Source: Linnemannia hyalina
Lineage: Eukaryota; Mortierellomycota; Mortierellomycetes; Mortierellales; Mortierellaceae
NCBI GenBank assembly: GCA_019671135.1
Contig: JAHRHY010000010.1
Location: 2,046,001 to 2,110,000, forward strand
Length of the DNA: 64,000 nucleotides
Reading direction: 5' to 3'
The position numbers were made by a program, and so were the translations under genes. Every line of letters begins with the position of its first letter. Position 1 is the first letter of the stretch. Of this stretch, positions 1 through 13,000 are shown one piece after another. Below the pieces are notes generated by a model. It did no database searches, was not told where the DNA came from, and saw only the letters and a program-made list of their open reading frames with translations.

Positions 1-1126
1 ACTGTTAATATGAGGAGGGAGGTTAGAAAGCGTCTTGCAGCAGGTATGATGAATATGGGGGAGCAATGTTGTTTTCTGGCTATATCTCTGTAGTTGTTGT
101 TTTTTAGGTTGTAATTGTTGTGCGTGTTTCTGCATGGAGTGATATATGGATGTTTCTCGCACATGGAGAAGGGAAAGAAGTGTCTGCTAGTCTGCGACCG
201 CAGCATATGTGGCGCGACAGAGGACAGAGGACGGACCAGTACCAGAGCAGCTAATCTTTTCAGTGGTCACAAACGAGGAGAGAGAAGAGAGAAGAGGGTG
301 ATTTTGATGTTCACATGTCTGTGGAGCAAAAGATCTTTTTTCTTTCTTTGTCATTATTGTCTCTTGCTCTCGGAGGAAATCGAACCTGTGTCCCTTTGAA
401 GGAAGTGTCTTGATACAGTGCCTTGTCTTGTCTGACAATAATAACCAAGACGGCGATGCATGATGGTGTGCATATCGATGCAAGTACAGTGCAACCACCA
501 CAAGTGACCGTCAATCGTCCATGATGGAAGGAAGTAGGAGGCAGTTCCCAATCGTATTCAGTCGACGGAAAGACAGAAGAGAAGCATTGCACTACCACGA
601 GGCCAAGGGGAGACAACAACAACCAAAGAGGAGATAAGATTGCATGCCATTGGCCCCCTTATACTGACTCTTTTTTACCCTTTTTGTTGTTGTTGTTCAC
701 TTTGTCACACATATACACACACACACTCCCCTAATCATCATCTCTCTTGGCCCCCTTCCCCGGACACTTCTTTCTTCTCTCTCTCCTTTTCTCTCTCTCT
801 CCTTTTCTCTCTCTCTCTTCTCTTTCTCTTTCTCTCTCTTCTTTCACTTTCTTTTCTCTCTTTCTCTCCCTTCTCATTCACTCCTCCTCCTCCTCTTCTT
901 CTTTGCTGATCCAACACTCATTCATACCCCTCGCGCGTGCTATACCTGCTCAGAACATATTTCTCGTTTTCATTATCTCCGAACAGGAAAACCTGCATCC
1001 TGCCTGCCATCCCAAGCCCATCAACTCCGATAAGCAGATCCAGCCAACCGATCGCAGAAGCCTTTTACCTCCTTCTTGTACAACCACTGCTCTCTATCCG
1101 TCCGAGAACATATCAACCACAAAATC
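1..1126. promoter_or_regulatory. Upstream intergenic region before the PEX20-like gene
   Basis: No convincing coding region was found. The few open frames are short, overlap on both strands and resemble no known family. The last 400 bases are strongly pyrimidine-rich and contain a CT-rich block, as is common in fungal promoters and 5' untranslated regions. The stretch probably holds the promoter and leader of the gene that starts at 1127. Confidence 0.5.
773..905 (+). repeat. CT-rich low-complexity tract
   Basis: An almost pure pyrimidine tract made of CTCTCT, CTTTTCTCT and TCCTCC runs on the + strand, about 220 bases upstream of the PEX20-like start codon. Such tracts often lie near fungal transcription starts. 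It makes long artificial Ser/Leu/Phe-rich frames that are not genes. Confidence 0.8.
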
Positions 1127-2737
1127 ATGGCCGGCTGCTACTCCTCCTCAGCAAGCGCACCCCTCCACGCCCTCGCAAACCAGTTCCTCGGCGAATCGAC
1201 CTTCTCGGCCAAAACATCCCTCTTCCGTCCTTCTTCGTCGTCATCGGCTTCTTCTTCGTCAACACGGTATCACCACCAAGGACAGGGACAAGGACAAGGT
1301 CAAGGATACCACCCAGGAGGACTCTTCCCCCGCCAGCACCTGCAACAACAACAACAACAACAACAACAACACTATGCCAAACACCAATTGGCTACCAACA
1401 AACACAAGACAATCGATGATAACACTGCATTCGAACACGCCTGGTCAACTTCCTCCTCAGTCCAACAGGACCAACTTCGCCACCATTATCAGGCAGATCC
1501 GTGGGCAACACAGTTCAGCAACACAAACCAAAGACCGATACCCAATCAGCGTCATCTCCAGGACCTCGATTTGATCTCCTCTTGGGACCATGCCTTATCG
1601 ACGACAGCCGGTCAACATGCTATCTCCTCCGGAGGAGGTGGCGCTCTCCTTCCTGGACAAGATCTGTCCACTGAAGAGTTTGACGCCTACTACTATCAGT
1701 CCCCTTCTGAAGAAGCCCTCGCCGACAGTCTCTGGGCCCAAGAGATGGTCCACACCGAACCAGTTCCCTCTTCTTCTGCAACGCTCCTTCAGGGTGCCAA
1801 CAGCCAAACCGAGGAAAGCGATGACGACGAGGACGAGTTCCGGGAAGAATGGAATAACGACCACTTCACCCAGGCCTACATCAACACCCACCAATCCCAA
1901 TTCCGCCAGATCGAAGAGCAAGACCGTCTCAAGGAGGCTCGACTTGCCGAAGAGCGTGAGCGCCAGCGGGTCACCTCTGGTGGTCCCCCTCGGTCTTCAT
2001 ATTCGTGGATGATGACCGGCGTCCCTTCGCCTTCTACCGCCATGGACACTGCCGCCTCTGCTGCTGCTGCCAACTCGGATGGCCAGAGTCGGCTACGAGT
2101 TCCAGGGTTGGACTCAGAAGAGAACTTGTACCAGCATTCTCATCCAGGAAACTCCAGCGACTTTTGTGTGAGTGAGTTCGAGTCCTTCAACTACACCCCT
2201 ACTATCATGAACTCCACAACACCCAATTCGCACCACTATCATCTCCACCAGGAACAGCCAGCTCCCTTGAAACCCATCCGAGCAGAAGACCGCTTCCTCT
2301 CCCTCGTCAAGGACATTCACTTCGCAGAACAGACCTACTACCCCCCCGCATCCTCCGCTACCGTTCCCTCTCAAGACCTCGACGTCGACCTTACTACCCT
2401 AGCTGCGGCTGCTGCCCACCTCTCTCCTTTTGTAACAGTATCGACCAACAGCGCATGGGCTCAAGAGTTCGCCACCGCCACCCCCATCGATCACCAACAC
2501 CAGGCTCCTAAAAAGTTTCTGGCCGCAGAATGGAATTGGGAAAAGATCTTTGGAAAGGACCCCCGGAAACAACTCGACTCTGCAGCCACCACCGCAACCG
2601 TCGCAGCATCAGCAGCAGCAGCAGGTGGAGCCACAATGGATGAAAATGAGCGTCTTAAGGCTGTGGCATTGGCGCGCCTCCAGGCCGTCTTCAAGCATCT
2701 CACCCTCGCTCCTTCCTCGACTGTATCTCCTCCATGA
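1127..2737 (+). CDS. PEX20: PEX20/PEX5-like peroxisomal import receptor (no TPR domain)
   Basis: A single-exon protein of 536 aa. The ATG at 1127 has a good context (A at -3, G at +4). The N-terminus has a cysteine at residue 4 (MAGCYSSS), the position where PEX5/PEX20 receptors are mono-ubiquitinated for recycling. Several WxxxF/Y-type motifs that bind PEX13/PEX14 follow: WATQF (about residue 125), WDHAL (152), WAQEM (203), WNNDHF (242), WAQEF (443) and WNWEKIF (469). There is no C-terminal TPR array, so it fits PEX20, the fungal co-receptor that works with PEX7 to import PTS2 cargo into peroxisomes, rather than PEX5. A poly-Gln run lies near residues 72-80. It converges with PRP5, 178 bases away. 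The motif pattern is visible in the sequence; the exact PEX20 assignment is inferred. A divergent PEX5-like paralogue is the alternative. Confidence 0.75.
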   Translation: MAGCYSSSASAPLHALANQFLGESTFSAKTSLFRPSSSSSASSSSTRYHHQGQGQGQGQGYHPGGLFPRQHLQQQQQQQQQHYAKHQLATNKHKTIDDNTAFEHAWSTSSSVQQDQLRHHYQADPWATQFSNTNQRPIPNQRHLQDLDLISSWDHALSTTAGQHAISSGGGGALLPGQDLSTEEFDAYYYQSPSEEALADSLWAQEMVHTEPVPSSSATLLQGANSQTEESDDDEDEFREEWNNDHFTQAYINTHQSQFRQIEEQDRLKEARLAEERERQRVTSGGPPRSSYSWMMTGVPSPSTAMDTAASAAAANSDGQSRLRVPGLDSEENLYQHSHPGNSSDFCVSEFESFNYTPTIMNSTTPNSHHYHLHQEQPAPLKPIRAEDRFLSLVKDIHFAEQTYYPPASSATVPSQDLDVDLTTLAAAAAHLSPFVTVSTNSAWAQEFATATPIDHQHQAPKKFLAAEWNWEKIFGKDPRKQLDSAATTATVAASAAAAGGATMDENERLKAVALARLQAVFKHLTLAPSSTVSPP

Positions 2738-2915
2738 GATTCCCCTTTTTTGTAACGTAGTTTTTGTCCCTCGTTTCCTCTCTAATCTATCTTTCCATGT
2801 ACCATAGCCAAAAGCAACAAATAGTAAATATCTCATATACCCAATTCATACAGCAAGTACAACATGATGTTCATGCAGATATATTTATTCTTCAAAAGCC
2901 ACCATTCAACCTCAC

Positions 2916-5900
2916 TTACACAATTTGAAAGCGCCCTCCACCGCCACGACCAGGCCCTCCTCCACGGTTGGTCGCATCCGCAGCCTTGTTGGCCTCCTCC
3001 CTCAAGATTCGCGTGATCTCGTTCTTGGCCTTGTCAATGACAAGCTGGGAGTCGCCCTCAATAAACAGATACAACTTGCGCTCGCCCGGAGGAGGCTGCT
3101 TGCCCTGTTCCACAAACACACCTCGCGTCGTAATCGCGGCTCCAGAATGATCAGAGATCTGATCAATCATCATCTTTTGTATCACCATCAAACGCGCCTT
3201 GGGCGGGTAGTCGTTGATCTCAATCTCAATCGCAAAGCCGTTATCACGATGGCCACCAGCTCCTCCAGGACCACCACTACCACCCATAGATCCAGCGGTA
3301 TCGGCTGCTCCACCTGCTCCTGGGGCACCTGGTCGCGACTTGTTTAGGTTGCTGATCACCTCCAACGCACGCTGTCGTCCATCGCCTCCAAGCGACTGAC
3401 TCAAAGCATCCGCTGCCTCCTTGGCCTTGCGCAAAGCTACAACATGATCAAGCGAAAGTTTAGACATGTCGTTAGTTAACATGTTCCAATGACCCCAAGA
3501 AACAGAGTCCATCCCAAGTCCGGAAAACAACAAGCCCAACTATATATTTACCTTCTGCAAGGGCATTGTTGGCACCGGGAGCACCGCCTGCTGCTGCTGC
3601 TGACCCAGAGCCGGAGCCAGTCGCTGTAGAAGTTGTACCAGACGCTGCTGCAGCGTTTGTCTTGCCGTCGGCGTTCTCCTCTGCTGCCGCATTGGCAGCA
3701 GCCTTTCCTGCGGTGATGCCTGCTTGCACTTGCTTTGCTTCCACAACGATTTCGCTCGCGTCTCCGCCGCCCTCTCCATCCGACCCTTCATCATCCCCAC
3801 CTCCATATGTCTATCAAGTGTAAAATGCAATGCAGTGTAAAAAACATCAGTATCTGTACGTCACAGTAAACAAAGTACATAAATGACAGGCACGCAAACA
3901 TTCAAAGGTTACCTTCTTTTGGATGGCGAGGACTTTGTCGCGCTCCTTTTCAAACTTCTCAAGACCCTTGCCGCCAAATCCAGAGGCTGTCTGCTTGGCG
4001 TCTCCAGACTTCAGCTTCTCATGGAAGGAATCCACAAGTGCTTGCAACTCTGGTGGGACCGCCCGTGAACTGTTGGTCAGCGCCTTGGCGATATCCGGTG
4101 CAAACCGTTCTTGTTCAGGGGTAATAAACGTGTAGGCGATTCCCTTGTTTCCTGCACGACCTGTCCGTCCCACACGATGGACGTAATCCTCCATGTGGTT
4201 GGGACATTCATAGTTGATCACAATCCCCAGCTTCTTGACGTCCAATCCACGAGCTGCCACCGAGGTTGCAATCAAGATCTGACACACCCCCGCCTTGAAG
4301 TCTGAGATTGCACTATCTCTATCCACTTGGTCCTATTTCAGACAGACGAAATCAAATAAAAAATATTAATCGAATGCGACTTTTTGACCAAATTGCAAAT
4401 AGACAATAGGCAAGTCTCGCACATGTACAAGGCTTTTACCTTGCCACCATGGATGGACATGCTGAGGTATCCACGACGGTTCAAGTCTCGGAGCAAGTTA
4501 TCGGCGGCCTCCTGTCGACCGACAAAGATCAACACGCGTGCCTCAGGATCATCATTGTACGCCTGTCCGAGAATCTCCAGCAGTCGATTGAACCGAGTAT
4601 CATCCTCGCGGACCTCGACAAACTGAGTGACATCTTCCGCGACAACAGATCGCGCACCAACAGTGATCTCCAGTGGGCGTCTTAGCAGCTTGCGAGCCAG
4701 GGCTTCCATCTATTAGAAAGTGAAGAAATTGTAAGGTATTCGGCGTAAAGAAAAACTACAGGCTTTGAACCAACTCATTAAACAACGTACGCAGTAATAA
4801 ATATAAAAACATGATACATACCTGCTTGGGGAACGTTGCGGAAAAGAGGACGACTTGGCGCTGTGGACGGACATTGTTGACGATTTTCATGACCTATGCA
4901 GCCATAAGAAAAGAATAGGTGAAAGTAAAGAAAAAAAAATGTCAGCAACTTGAAGGAATCCTTCCAGAGTCAAAGAAACATCAACATACCCGCCAAAAAA
5001 GCACACTGAAGACGTACCTGGGGCTCAAAACCCATGTCAAACATTCGGTCGGCTTCATCGAGGACCATGAAGGTGGTTCTCCTGAGATTGGTGACCCTGC
5101 CGGAGTTAGCACATAATAAGTCGATCAATCTTCCGGGTGTACAGACGACAATTTCGGCTCCACGCTTCAATTCAGCAATCTGGTCCTTAATAGGTGACCC
5201 ACCATACGCACACACTGCCCGCAAGTTCAGTACCTTCAAAAAGTTTTTACACTCCTTGTGGATTTGAACCGCAAGCTCGCGGGTCGGCGTCATAATAATC
5301 GCAATCGGTCCCTCCATGCCTTCTAGAGGTCGCTGGTCCTTGATATGTCGAAGCATTGGTAGAATGAACGCAATCGTCTTTCCTGATCCTGTCTTGGCCA
5401 CTGCAATGACATCTCGGCCACTCATAATTGCTGGAATTGCCTGCGACTGGATCGACGTCGGCGCCACATAGTTCAACTTGTCCTTGATCACTTGCATACT
5501 AACAAAGTAACAACGAGCAATGAAAGCCTCGTTAGTAATCAAGCATACTTCTCATCTCTTCAATGATAAGAACGAAATGAAACATATCAAGAATATCAAT
5601 CCTACCATCCTGGTGGGAGACCAGCCTGAGTCCACTTCCTAATAGGCTTGGGACAATCTGCTCCACGGATCTTGATGCCATCCAGCTCCAGTCTCATACC
5701 GTGAATCTCCTCGGGTGTCATATCGGCCATCTCTGGAGGCTCAAGATAAAAGTCTTTGCGAAAGTACTCGTACTGCATCTTGGAGTGGTCCACCGTAGGA
5801 ATTTCCTTCTTCTTGATCCTTTTGGCAGCCGCAGCCAAGATGTCCTCCTCCTCGGACGACTCCTCAAGATCCTCTGGGTCCTCATCATCCTGAATGGCGG

Positions 5901-7480
5901 GTTTGGGTTCTGAGTTGTCCTCCGTCTCGAGTTCCTCCTGTGCCTTTCGAAGCTTGACATTCCGCTTGGCTTCCTGCTTTTCCAGCTGCTTCACTTCTGC
6001 TGTAACATCCACCATGAAGGCATCCAGAGGGTCAACCTCATCCTCATCCATCGCATTGTCATCCTGTGTAGGAGTCTGGCTCTCGTCATCATCATTGTCC
6101 CCCATGGCGACATCACCATTCTCATCTTGTTGTGGCTCATCGGTAGGGAGGGAGAGGGGCAGAGGTGGTCTCTTGGGACCCTCCTGGTCCTCGTCATCCT
6201 CGTCCCAATTGAACGCCTTTGATGCATTGGGAGTTGCAGTTGACAATCCTGAAGCTGATTTGATTCCGCTCGCCTTTTGATGCAAGTTGAATCCAGTTGG
6301 CTTTGATTGGCCCTCTGCCTGCTTTGCGGTCTCCTTCCCGAGCTTCCACTGCATGACATTCTCCCTTCTCTTCTTCGCAGCGTCTGAATCCGCAAACGCC
6401 GTCGACATTGGATGTGCTGTCAAAGTCAAAGGAGTCCGTGTGATTGAGATTGCGCCCAAAGTCTATATAATTTTCATTGGAGTGTATATGCCCATGTTAG
6501 TATTCTGAAAAGTAGTAACATAGCGAAAGAATAATAGCATCGACGTGTGTTACCTTGGGAGACACAGGTGTCATCGAAATGAGTGTGAAGCCGGAGGGCT
6601 TTGCGACTGGCTCAGGTTTCTCCTTGGGTGCTGGCGTCGGTAAGGTTGGAGTAGATGGCGCTGTGGTCGAATCTGCTGTAGGTGTATAAATCTGAACTGG
6701 GGTTCCTGATGCGCCCGAGGCTGCATCAACACCTGGGGTTGTAGGCAGGGACGAGGTTGATGTGGCCAATGTATCGGCTGCAATGACAGGCGAAGATGAA
6801 GCCAAGGTGGATGTGGCGGGGGTGACAGGTGTGGTAATGGTGCTTCCTGTGGTCGTGGGTGTTAAGCTCCGTTCACGATCGTCCAGAGGTCGTGAGGTGG
6901 ACCTGGTTCGGTCCGACCGTTCAATGCGGTCCCGGTCATGGCGTTCCCGACCATGGTCTCGCTCCCGGTCATATCCTTCCCGATCCCTTACTCGTTCGCG
7001 GTCCCGGCGGTTTCGACTGTCATGGCGGTCCCGTCCATCTCTGCCATCCCTGTCACGGGAAGACCGGTTGTAGTCTCGATGCGATTCCCTCGCATAGTCT
7101 CTCTCCCTGTCATAGTCCCTGGACCGATCGTTTCCATATCGATCTCTATGATCTCGCTCGTAGTCTGCACTCCGGTCTCCGTGATTCCTGTCCCTGTGGT
7201 CCCGATCTGTCCTGCCATAATCGCGCTCGCGGTGGTGGCGTTCGCGATCAGATGAGCGATGGTGATCTCGTCCGTCGAGGTCCATGGTCATTGCATCTGA
7301 GCGCAGGGTGCCATATGTCCCTGAGGTGTATTTTCCAGAGGCTAGGGACGGTGGGGACTTGACAGAGCTGAATCCTCCTGGCGAGTCTGCGGTTGGAGAC
7401 GAGAGACGAGAGCGCTTGGCGGACGAAGGCGAGCGGTCGCCTGGACTGTCGCGTGTGCCAGGGCTGCGAGGACGAGCCAT
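2916..7480 (-). CDS. PRP5: Pre-mRNA-splicing ATP-dependent RNA helicase PRP5/DDX46
   Basis: Eight exons join in frame: 7480-6554, 6462-5606, 5498-5018, 4893-4822, 4709-4440, 4332-3913, 3810-3552 and 3436-2916 (1268 aa). All seven introns are GT-AG and several have TACTAAC-like branch sites. The N-terminal 300 residues are Arg/Asp/Ser-rich (RS-like). Next comes the PRP5-specific acidic segment with [10 protein letters not shown]. The DEAD-box core follows: Walker A AKTGSGKT (about residue 632), DEAD in [12 protein letters not shown] (about 745), SAT, and motif [12 protein letters not shown] (about 925). The C-terminus has the KH-like end seen in DDX46 ([13 protein letters not shown]). PRP5 couples ATP hydrolysis to stable binding of U2 snRNP at the intron branch site in the nucleus. 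It is longer than human DDX46 (1031 aa) mainly through low-complexity segments. It shares a divergent promoter region with the methyltransferase gene. Confidence 0.95.
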
Positions 7481-8220
7481 TGTTTACTTGTCGTCTTTGT
7501 TTTTGATGTTGTTGCTGGTTTGCAAGTGTGTTGTTGAAATTATCTTGTGAGCTCTTGCTGTCCGTTTGAGTAGTACGTCGAAGGGTGGTGGTCAGCCTAG
7601 TCAGGGTTGACGATGGTCCAGAGTAAATGAACGAAGGTAATGAATGCATGGCTCTACAGTGATCAACTTTAGCGAAAGAGTGGGCGCAGCATCTGCAGCG
7701 GATCAACACTTCTATGACGTCAGAGATAAGGTAGGACGCTTCTGATTGGCTAATGATGTTGGCGACTCTATCAATCTCACTCCTAATGCGACCACTCAGA
7801 GGAGCGTCATGGGATGGTTTACTACGCACAAAGGTGCCATTTTGATCCCGTTTGAGAGGCGTTACTTCACTCCAGGCTGGTAGTAAGGTCGCTCGCTACT
7901 CACGACGTGTAGGCTACTTGGGGAAAATGTGGTTTATATTTGTTGTTCAACGCCCGCAAAGGAACAAAGCAGAAAAGGCGAGAACGAAGACTGTCGCCCC
8001 TTTTTGCAGCCCATGCTGCCTGCAGCACAAAAAAAGGACTTTCAATAGGGGTTACATCCTCCATACTCTTTTCTCGTGCTTTCCCTTGTTTGATTACTTT
8101 TTGTGCAGTCCTTTTTCTTCTTTTGACTCTCTTTCTTTCTTCCTCCTCCCTTCTTGTATACTTACGCCCTGCCTACTCCTTTGCCGCACTACTCACTGAC
8201 TTATATCTATAGCTTCCACT
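7481..8220. promoter_or_regulatory. Divergent promoter region between PRP5 and the methyltransferase gene
   Basis: This 740-base stretch separates two start codons on opposite strands, so it should carry both promoters. It is CT-rich toward the + gene (about 8085-8165). No RNA gene or convincing small gene was seen. Confidence 0.55.
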
Positions 8221-9572
8221 ATGGCCGTTGAGCCCAAACTTCGCTTTGTCAGGACACGACCATTGACCGTTCTGGCTATTCTCCTCAGCTTTGTCTTCAT
8301 CATCATTTACCACGGCGGTCAACACCAACTGCCAAATGTCTCTCAAATCGGTACAAAGCTCTCCAACAGCCTCACGTCACAGACCGCCTCTCGACTTGCC
8401 CGCTCTGAAACTCTCTATCAACGACATGTCGCAGCTCGAAAGGAGTACCTCACTTCTCGCAGTGGGTACCGAGAGTAAGTGCAACAAGGTGTTGTAATAG
8501 ACGCGCTACAAAGTATAATCCAAACACTAATATCCTTTTTCCAAACACTCTATGAAATACTAATAGGAACTTCGATCCATGGAGGCCGATGGGTGAGCAC
8601 GTAGGATGGTGGTGGTACTTTCAGCCAGCATTCAATTGTCCTTGGGAAGTCGAACGAATCGGCAAGTTTTCAAGAGGTGGTCTTTGGACGTGTGGGTCAA
8701 GCCTCTACGACACTCAGCAACTACAACAACAACAAGACTCAAAGCCATGTGTAGTGTATTCAATGACCAAAGACACTAGCACGTTCTCCTTCGAACTCGA
8801 GCTCATTAAGCGTGCAGGATGTGAAGTCTGGATTTATGCTCCCTCTCTGCCTTCCAAGGTGACCAGTAAGTGTTCCTTCTAACGAAACTGTCTGGCTAAC
8901 TGGGACAGGAGTGTACAAAGATGTACCATTTTGTTAATGTACGCGCGCTCATGCTGTCTATGGACCGATAGACCAACCTGAGCTGCGGGACAATCCAAAG
9001 GTTCATTTCGTGGAGACAGCGATTGGCAAGACTGACCGAATTTCACGCGACGGAACACCCTTTATGACTCTTCCTACCATCATGAAGGACAATGGTCATT
9101 TCTGGGTCGACTTTCTCAAGGTACATGCTACTTGTTGGAAGCTTCCTGCTTGAGTTTGTTTGATTGAAGTGTCAAAGTACCATCAAAGTCCAAAGATCGC
9201 TTGTTTTCAGATTGCTAATACCAACCGACTATCTTGCAATGACAATTACATTACCAAACATAATAGCTGGATGTAGAGGGCGCTGAGTACAGACTGCTGG
9301 ATACATGGATGGAGCACTACGATGATGTATTGCCATTCTCTCAGCTGCTGGTTGAGATCCATTTGAAGGAAGAGGACGGGGACGAGGTATCGTTTTCAGA
9401 CTTTAGACAGTGGTGGGAGCGAGTGGAGGCGGCGGGTCTTCGCCCGTTCTGGGCTGAGCAGGACAAGTCACCAGAGAGCCTGATGGCGTCGTTGAATCCG
9501 ATGGGTGAGCCAGTCAAATTTAGCCACTACAGCTTTATCAACACTCGAGGCAGACATATCCTTGTGGAGTAG
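8221..9572 (+). CDS. Membrane-anchored methyltransferase, FkbM/METTL24-like
   Basis: Four exons join in frame: 8221-8474, 8567-8865, 8972-9120 and 9267-9572 (335 aa). Donors are GTAAGT, GTAAGT and GTACAT, and acceptors are ATAG or similar. The N-terminus has basic residues then a single hydrophobic helix (about 15-31), as expected for a type II Golgi/ER membrane protein. The catalytic part resembles the METTL24/FkbM group: KFSRGGLWTCG, PCVVYSM, a SAM-site-like acidic residue region, and VDFLKLDVEGAEY, the hallmark DVEGxE motif. It ends with a short HYSFINTRGRHILVE tail. The acceptor molecule is unknown; FkbM-like enzymes usually O-methylate sugars or small molecules. It lies upstream of NPC1 on the same strand, with no evident functional link. 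Confidence 0.75.
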
Positions 9573-10032
9573 TTGGGTATATATCTATTCTGACAGCGAC
9601 ATGGGTGTTAATGCACAACATTCAATAGAGTCGGAATGGAATCCCGATACTTCTACAGTGGCGCCATTAACCACAGGGCCATTGGTGTAATAAATGCGTG
9701 CTAACATCACTCGAAAGAAGAAAAAGGACAAACAAGTTTTTTTGCTCTCTTGGACAGCTGAACAAGAATGATATCATGTGGCATGGTCCAAGTAAAGAGC
9801 TCGTCAGTCAGGTGATTTTTTTTCTTTCTTGTATGCCTTCACTTCACGCTATTAGTTTTCCCACCTTTTTTCTTTTTTTTTCTTTCTGCCTTCAACACCC
9901 CCCTCGACTCCTCTTTCTCCTTTACCTCTCTCGTCTTCAACCTCTCCCGCCGTTACACCTCTCCCTTCATTCACTCACCTTCTTCCACTTACACCTACAT
10001 ATAAACAGCCAAAACAAACATTCAAGAGCACA
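9573..10032 (+). promoter_or_regulatory. Intergenic region upstream of NPC1
   Basis: About 460 bases lie between the methyltransferase stop and the NPC1 start. The last 200 bases are T/C-rich (TTTCTTTTT and CTCCTCTTTC blocks), which fits a promoter and 5' leader. No gene is supported. Confidence 0.5.
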
Positions 10033-13000
10033 ATGGCAAAGAGGACAAGTCTCCTCCTCGTCCTCGCTGCCATCGCAGTTAGCCTCCTCCTTGTCCTCGC
10101 CCCCACAGCGACCGCAAGCGACATTCACAAGGAGGGCTACTGCGTCATGCGCGACAACTGTGGCAGCAAACGCACCTTTGGCAAACAACTCCCCTGTCCC
10201 TTCAACCAACCCGCCCTAGAGGTACTACTACATCCACCCTTTTGCTCGTCATTGCCACTGCCAAACCAAATGAATGGCCAATGGTCAAATTATAGCGAAA
10301 CAGACAGATATCTTCTTTTGTTGCAGGGTGGCGGTGGTGGTGGTGGTTGTGGCTGTTCATATACATATGTCATTTTGCCACGTTCCTACAGCTGTACTCT
10401 TAGTCACTCGTTCCTTTGAACAAACATCACCACCCTTTGGCCAAGGATCCCTTTCAATTGACGCCTTTATTCTGTTTCCCCCTTTTGTTCTCCGCTGTGT
10501 GACATACTGCTCCTTCATGCAAACATGCTAAGGAACCCTCACCATGCACGCCTTCCCTTTGCTCTCCGTTGCGTTGCGTGACATACTGCCCCCAACAGCG
10601 CAGCTTCCTATTCAATTGTCACTTCTCCACCTCATACATGAGCTAACGCAACACACCATCATTATCATTATCATCGCCATGTACAATAGCCGGATAGGGA
10701 ACTGCGCGAACTGTTAGTGTCGACCTGTGGAGCATCGTTTGAGCATTCCAAAGCCTGCTGCAGCCAGGACCAGGTCGAAGACCTGATCGCCTCCACAAAG
10801 CAGGCATCACCCATGATATCCGCCTGCCCCGCCTGCTGGACAAACTTCCTCAACTTCTTCTGCACCTTCACCTGCTCCCCCAACCAGTCCACCTTCCTCA
10901 ACGTCACCGAGACAGGCATCTCCACTGACAAAAAGGCCGTCGTCACCAGACTCGACTTTCTCGTCTCGGATCAATACGGCTCTGGATTCTTTGACTCGTG
11001 CAAGGACGTCAAGTTCGCGGCCACCAATGGATACGTCATGGACCTGATCGGAGGAGGCGCCAAGCACTGGAGGGACATGGTTACTTTTATGGGCCGCGAG
11101 CGGGAACCTCTCGGATCGCCTTTCCAGATCGATTTTCCTGTCGAGGATCCCACCGGTACTTTAAAACCATTCGAAGGCATCACCCGACAGTGCAACGACA
11201 CCGATGTGCAGTACCGCTGTTCTTGCGTCGACTGCCTTCCAGTCTGCCCCGTTCTTCCACCCACCCCCGACGAAAAACCTCCCTGCACAGTCTTTGGCAT
11301 ATCCTGCTGGAGTTTTTCGCTGACGTTCATTTACACTGTGACATTGGGTGCGGCGATTGGTATGTTTGTTATCCGCAAGCGGATCTCCGCCGCCAAGGAT
11401 CTGATCGGATTCGAACCCGTGAGACGTCAGGACGAGGAAGACGACGAGTACAGTCAGCACCTACTGGATCCCGATCAGTACACCGGTCGCTACGTAGTCA
11501 GCGCTCTCTTGCAGGAATGGTTCTACCATCAGGGATACATCTGCGCCAAGCATGCGTGGAGGACCATCGCCATCTCGTTTGGACTGGTCGCCTTCTTCTC
11601 TCTGGGCTGGTCGCGTTTCGGTGTCGAGACCGATCCCGTTAAGCTTTGGGTGGCGCCAGACTCGATCAGTGCCACACAAAAGGCCATCTTTGACCAAAAC
11701 TTTGGACCCTTCTACAGGACGGCCCAGGTCATTGTCTCCTATAAGGACAGCCAGGACACCATCGTCGACGAAAGGTCATTCCGCAGACTGTTTATGATCA
11801 ACGACAAGATTAAGGCTCTCAAGACGGAGCGAGGAGTGACCCTTCAGGACATTTGCTTACATCCTACCAGCGATGCATGTGTGATCCAATCGCCTACAGG
11901 TTACTGGGAGGACGACATCAACCGATTCTCAGGCTCGTGGAAGGACGAATTTGAGGCCTGTACCGGGAACCCTGCCGACTGTCTTCCAGAGTTCCAGCAG
12001 CCTCTCAAACCCGACATCATCTTGGGAGGATTCGACGATGAGGAGTACTTGACCGCCAAGGCGTTCATCATCACCTATGTCATCCAGAATTCTGTCAACG
12101 AGACAGTGACGGATATTGCTCACGAATGGGAGCTGCGCTACTTGGAGTTCATGGACGACCTTGTGCACAACCGCATCGAGGGCATCAACACAGAGGACCT
12201 TCGTATCTCGTACTCTTCTGAGGCTTCTCTCGAGATTGAGTTGAACAAGTCCAGCAACACCGACGTCCGGACCGTGATCTTGTCCTATCTCGCCATGTTC
12301 CTCTATGCATCCTTGGCGCTTGGTCGATTTCAACTCTCATCCCCCCGGCGTATGATTGTCGACTCCAAGTTCACCTTAGGCATGAGCGGCATTTTTATTG
12401 TCTTGGCTTCGATCTCGACCTCCGTCGGCTTGTTTTCTTTCCTAGGTTACAAGATCACGCTGATCATCGCCGAGGTGATTCCGTTCTTGGTCTTGGCTGT
12501 CGGTGTCGACAACATCTTCATTCTCTGCCACGAGTTTGAACGACGCAAGATGAACCACCCCGAGGAGAGCATCGAGGAGTGTGCTGGTCGTACATTGGGC
12601 AGAATGGGTCCCAGCATTCTGCTGAGTGCCTTGAGTGAGACGATTGCGTTTGCGCTTGGTGGAATGGTGACCATGCCTGCTGTCAGCGTCTTTGCAATGT
12701 ACGCTGCGATGGCAGTCTGGGTCGACTTTTTGCTCCAGGTCACTGCCTTTATCTCGTGTATTGCCCTGGATGCTCAGAGGACGGAGGAGGACCGAATTGA
12801 TTGTGTCCCATGCATCCAGATCCAGGCACCCCAGGCGATCGAAACCGAAGGTGCTCTCCCAGCGTGGGTGCGCAAGTACTATGGGCCCCTGATTCTCAAC
12901 AGCTCCGTCAAGAAGATTGTCATTGCTGCCTTCCTGGGTCTCTTGACCGCCGGTCTCTGCCTCATGCCTAGCCTCGAGATTGGATTGGGTAAGTCATCAC

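Noticed and set aside
747..1574. Long Ser/Leu/Thr-rich open frame overlapping the PEX20-like start
   Set aside because: It begins at a non-ATG codon inside a CT-rich tract and overlaps the well-supported PEX20-like frame. It has no domain.
6859..7362. Open frames of 167 and 105 codons on the + strand opposite the PRP5 N-terminus
   Set aside because: They mirror the Arg/Asp-rich repetitive coding sequence of PRP5 exon 1, and their composition follows from that.
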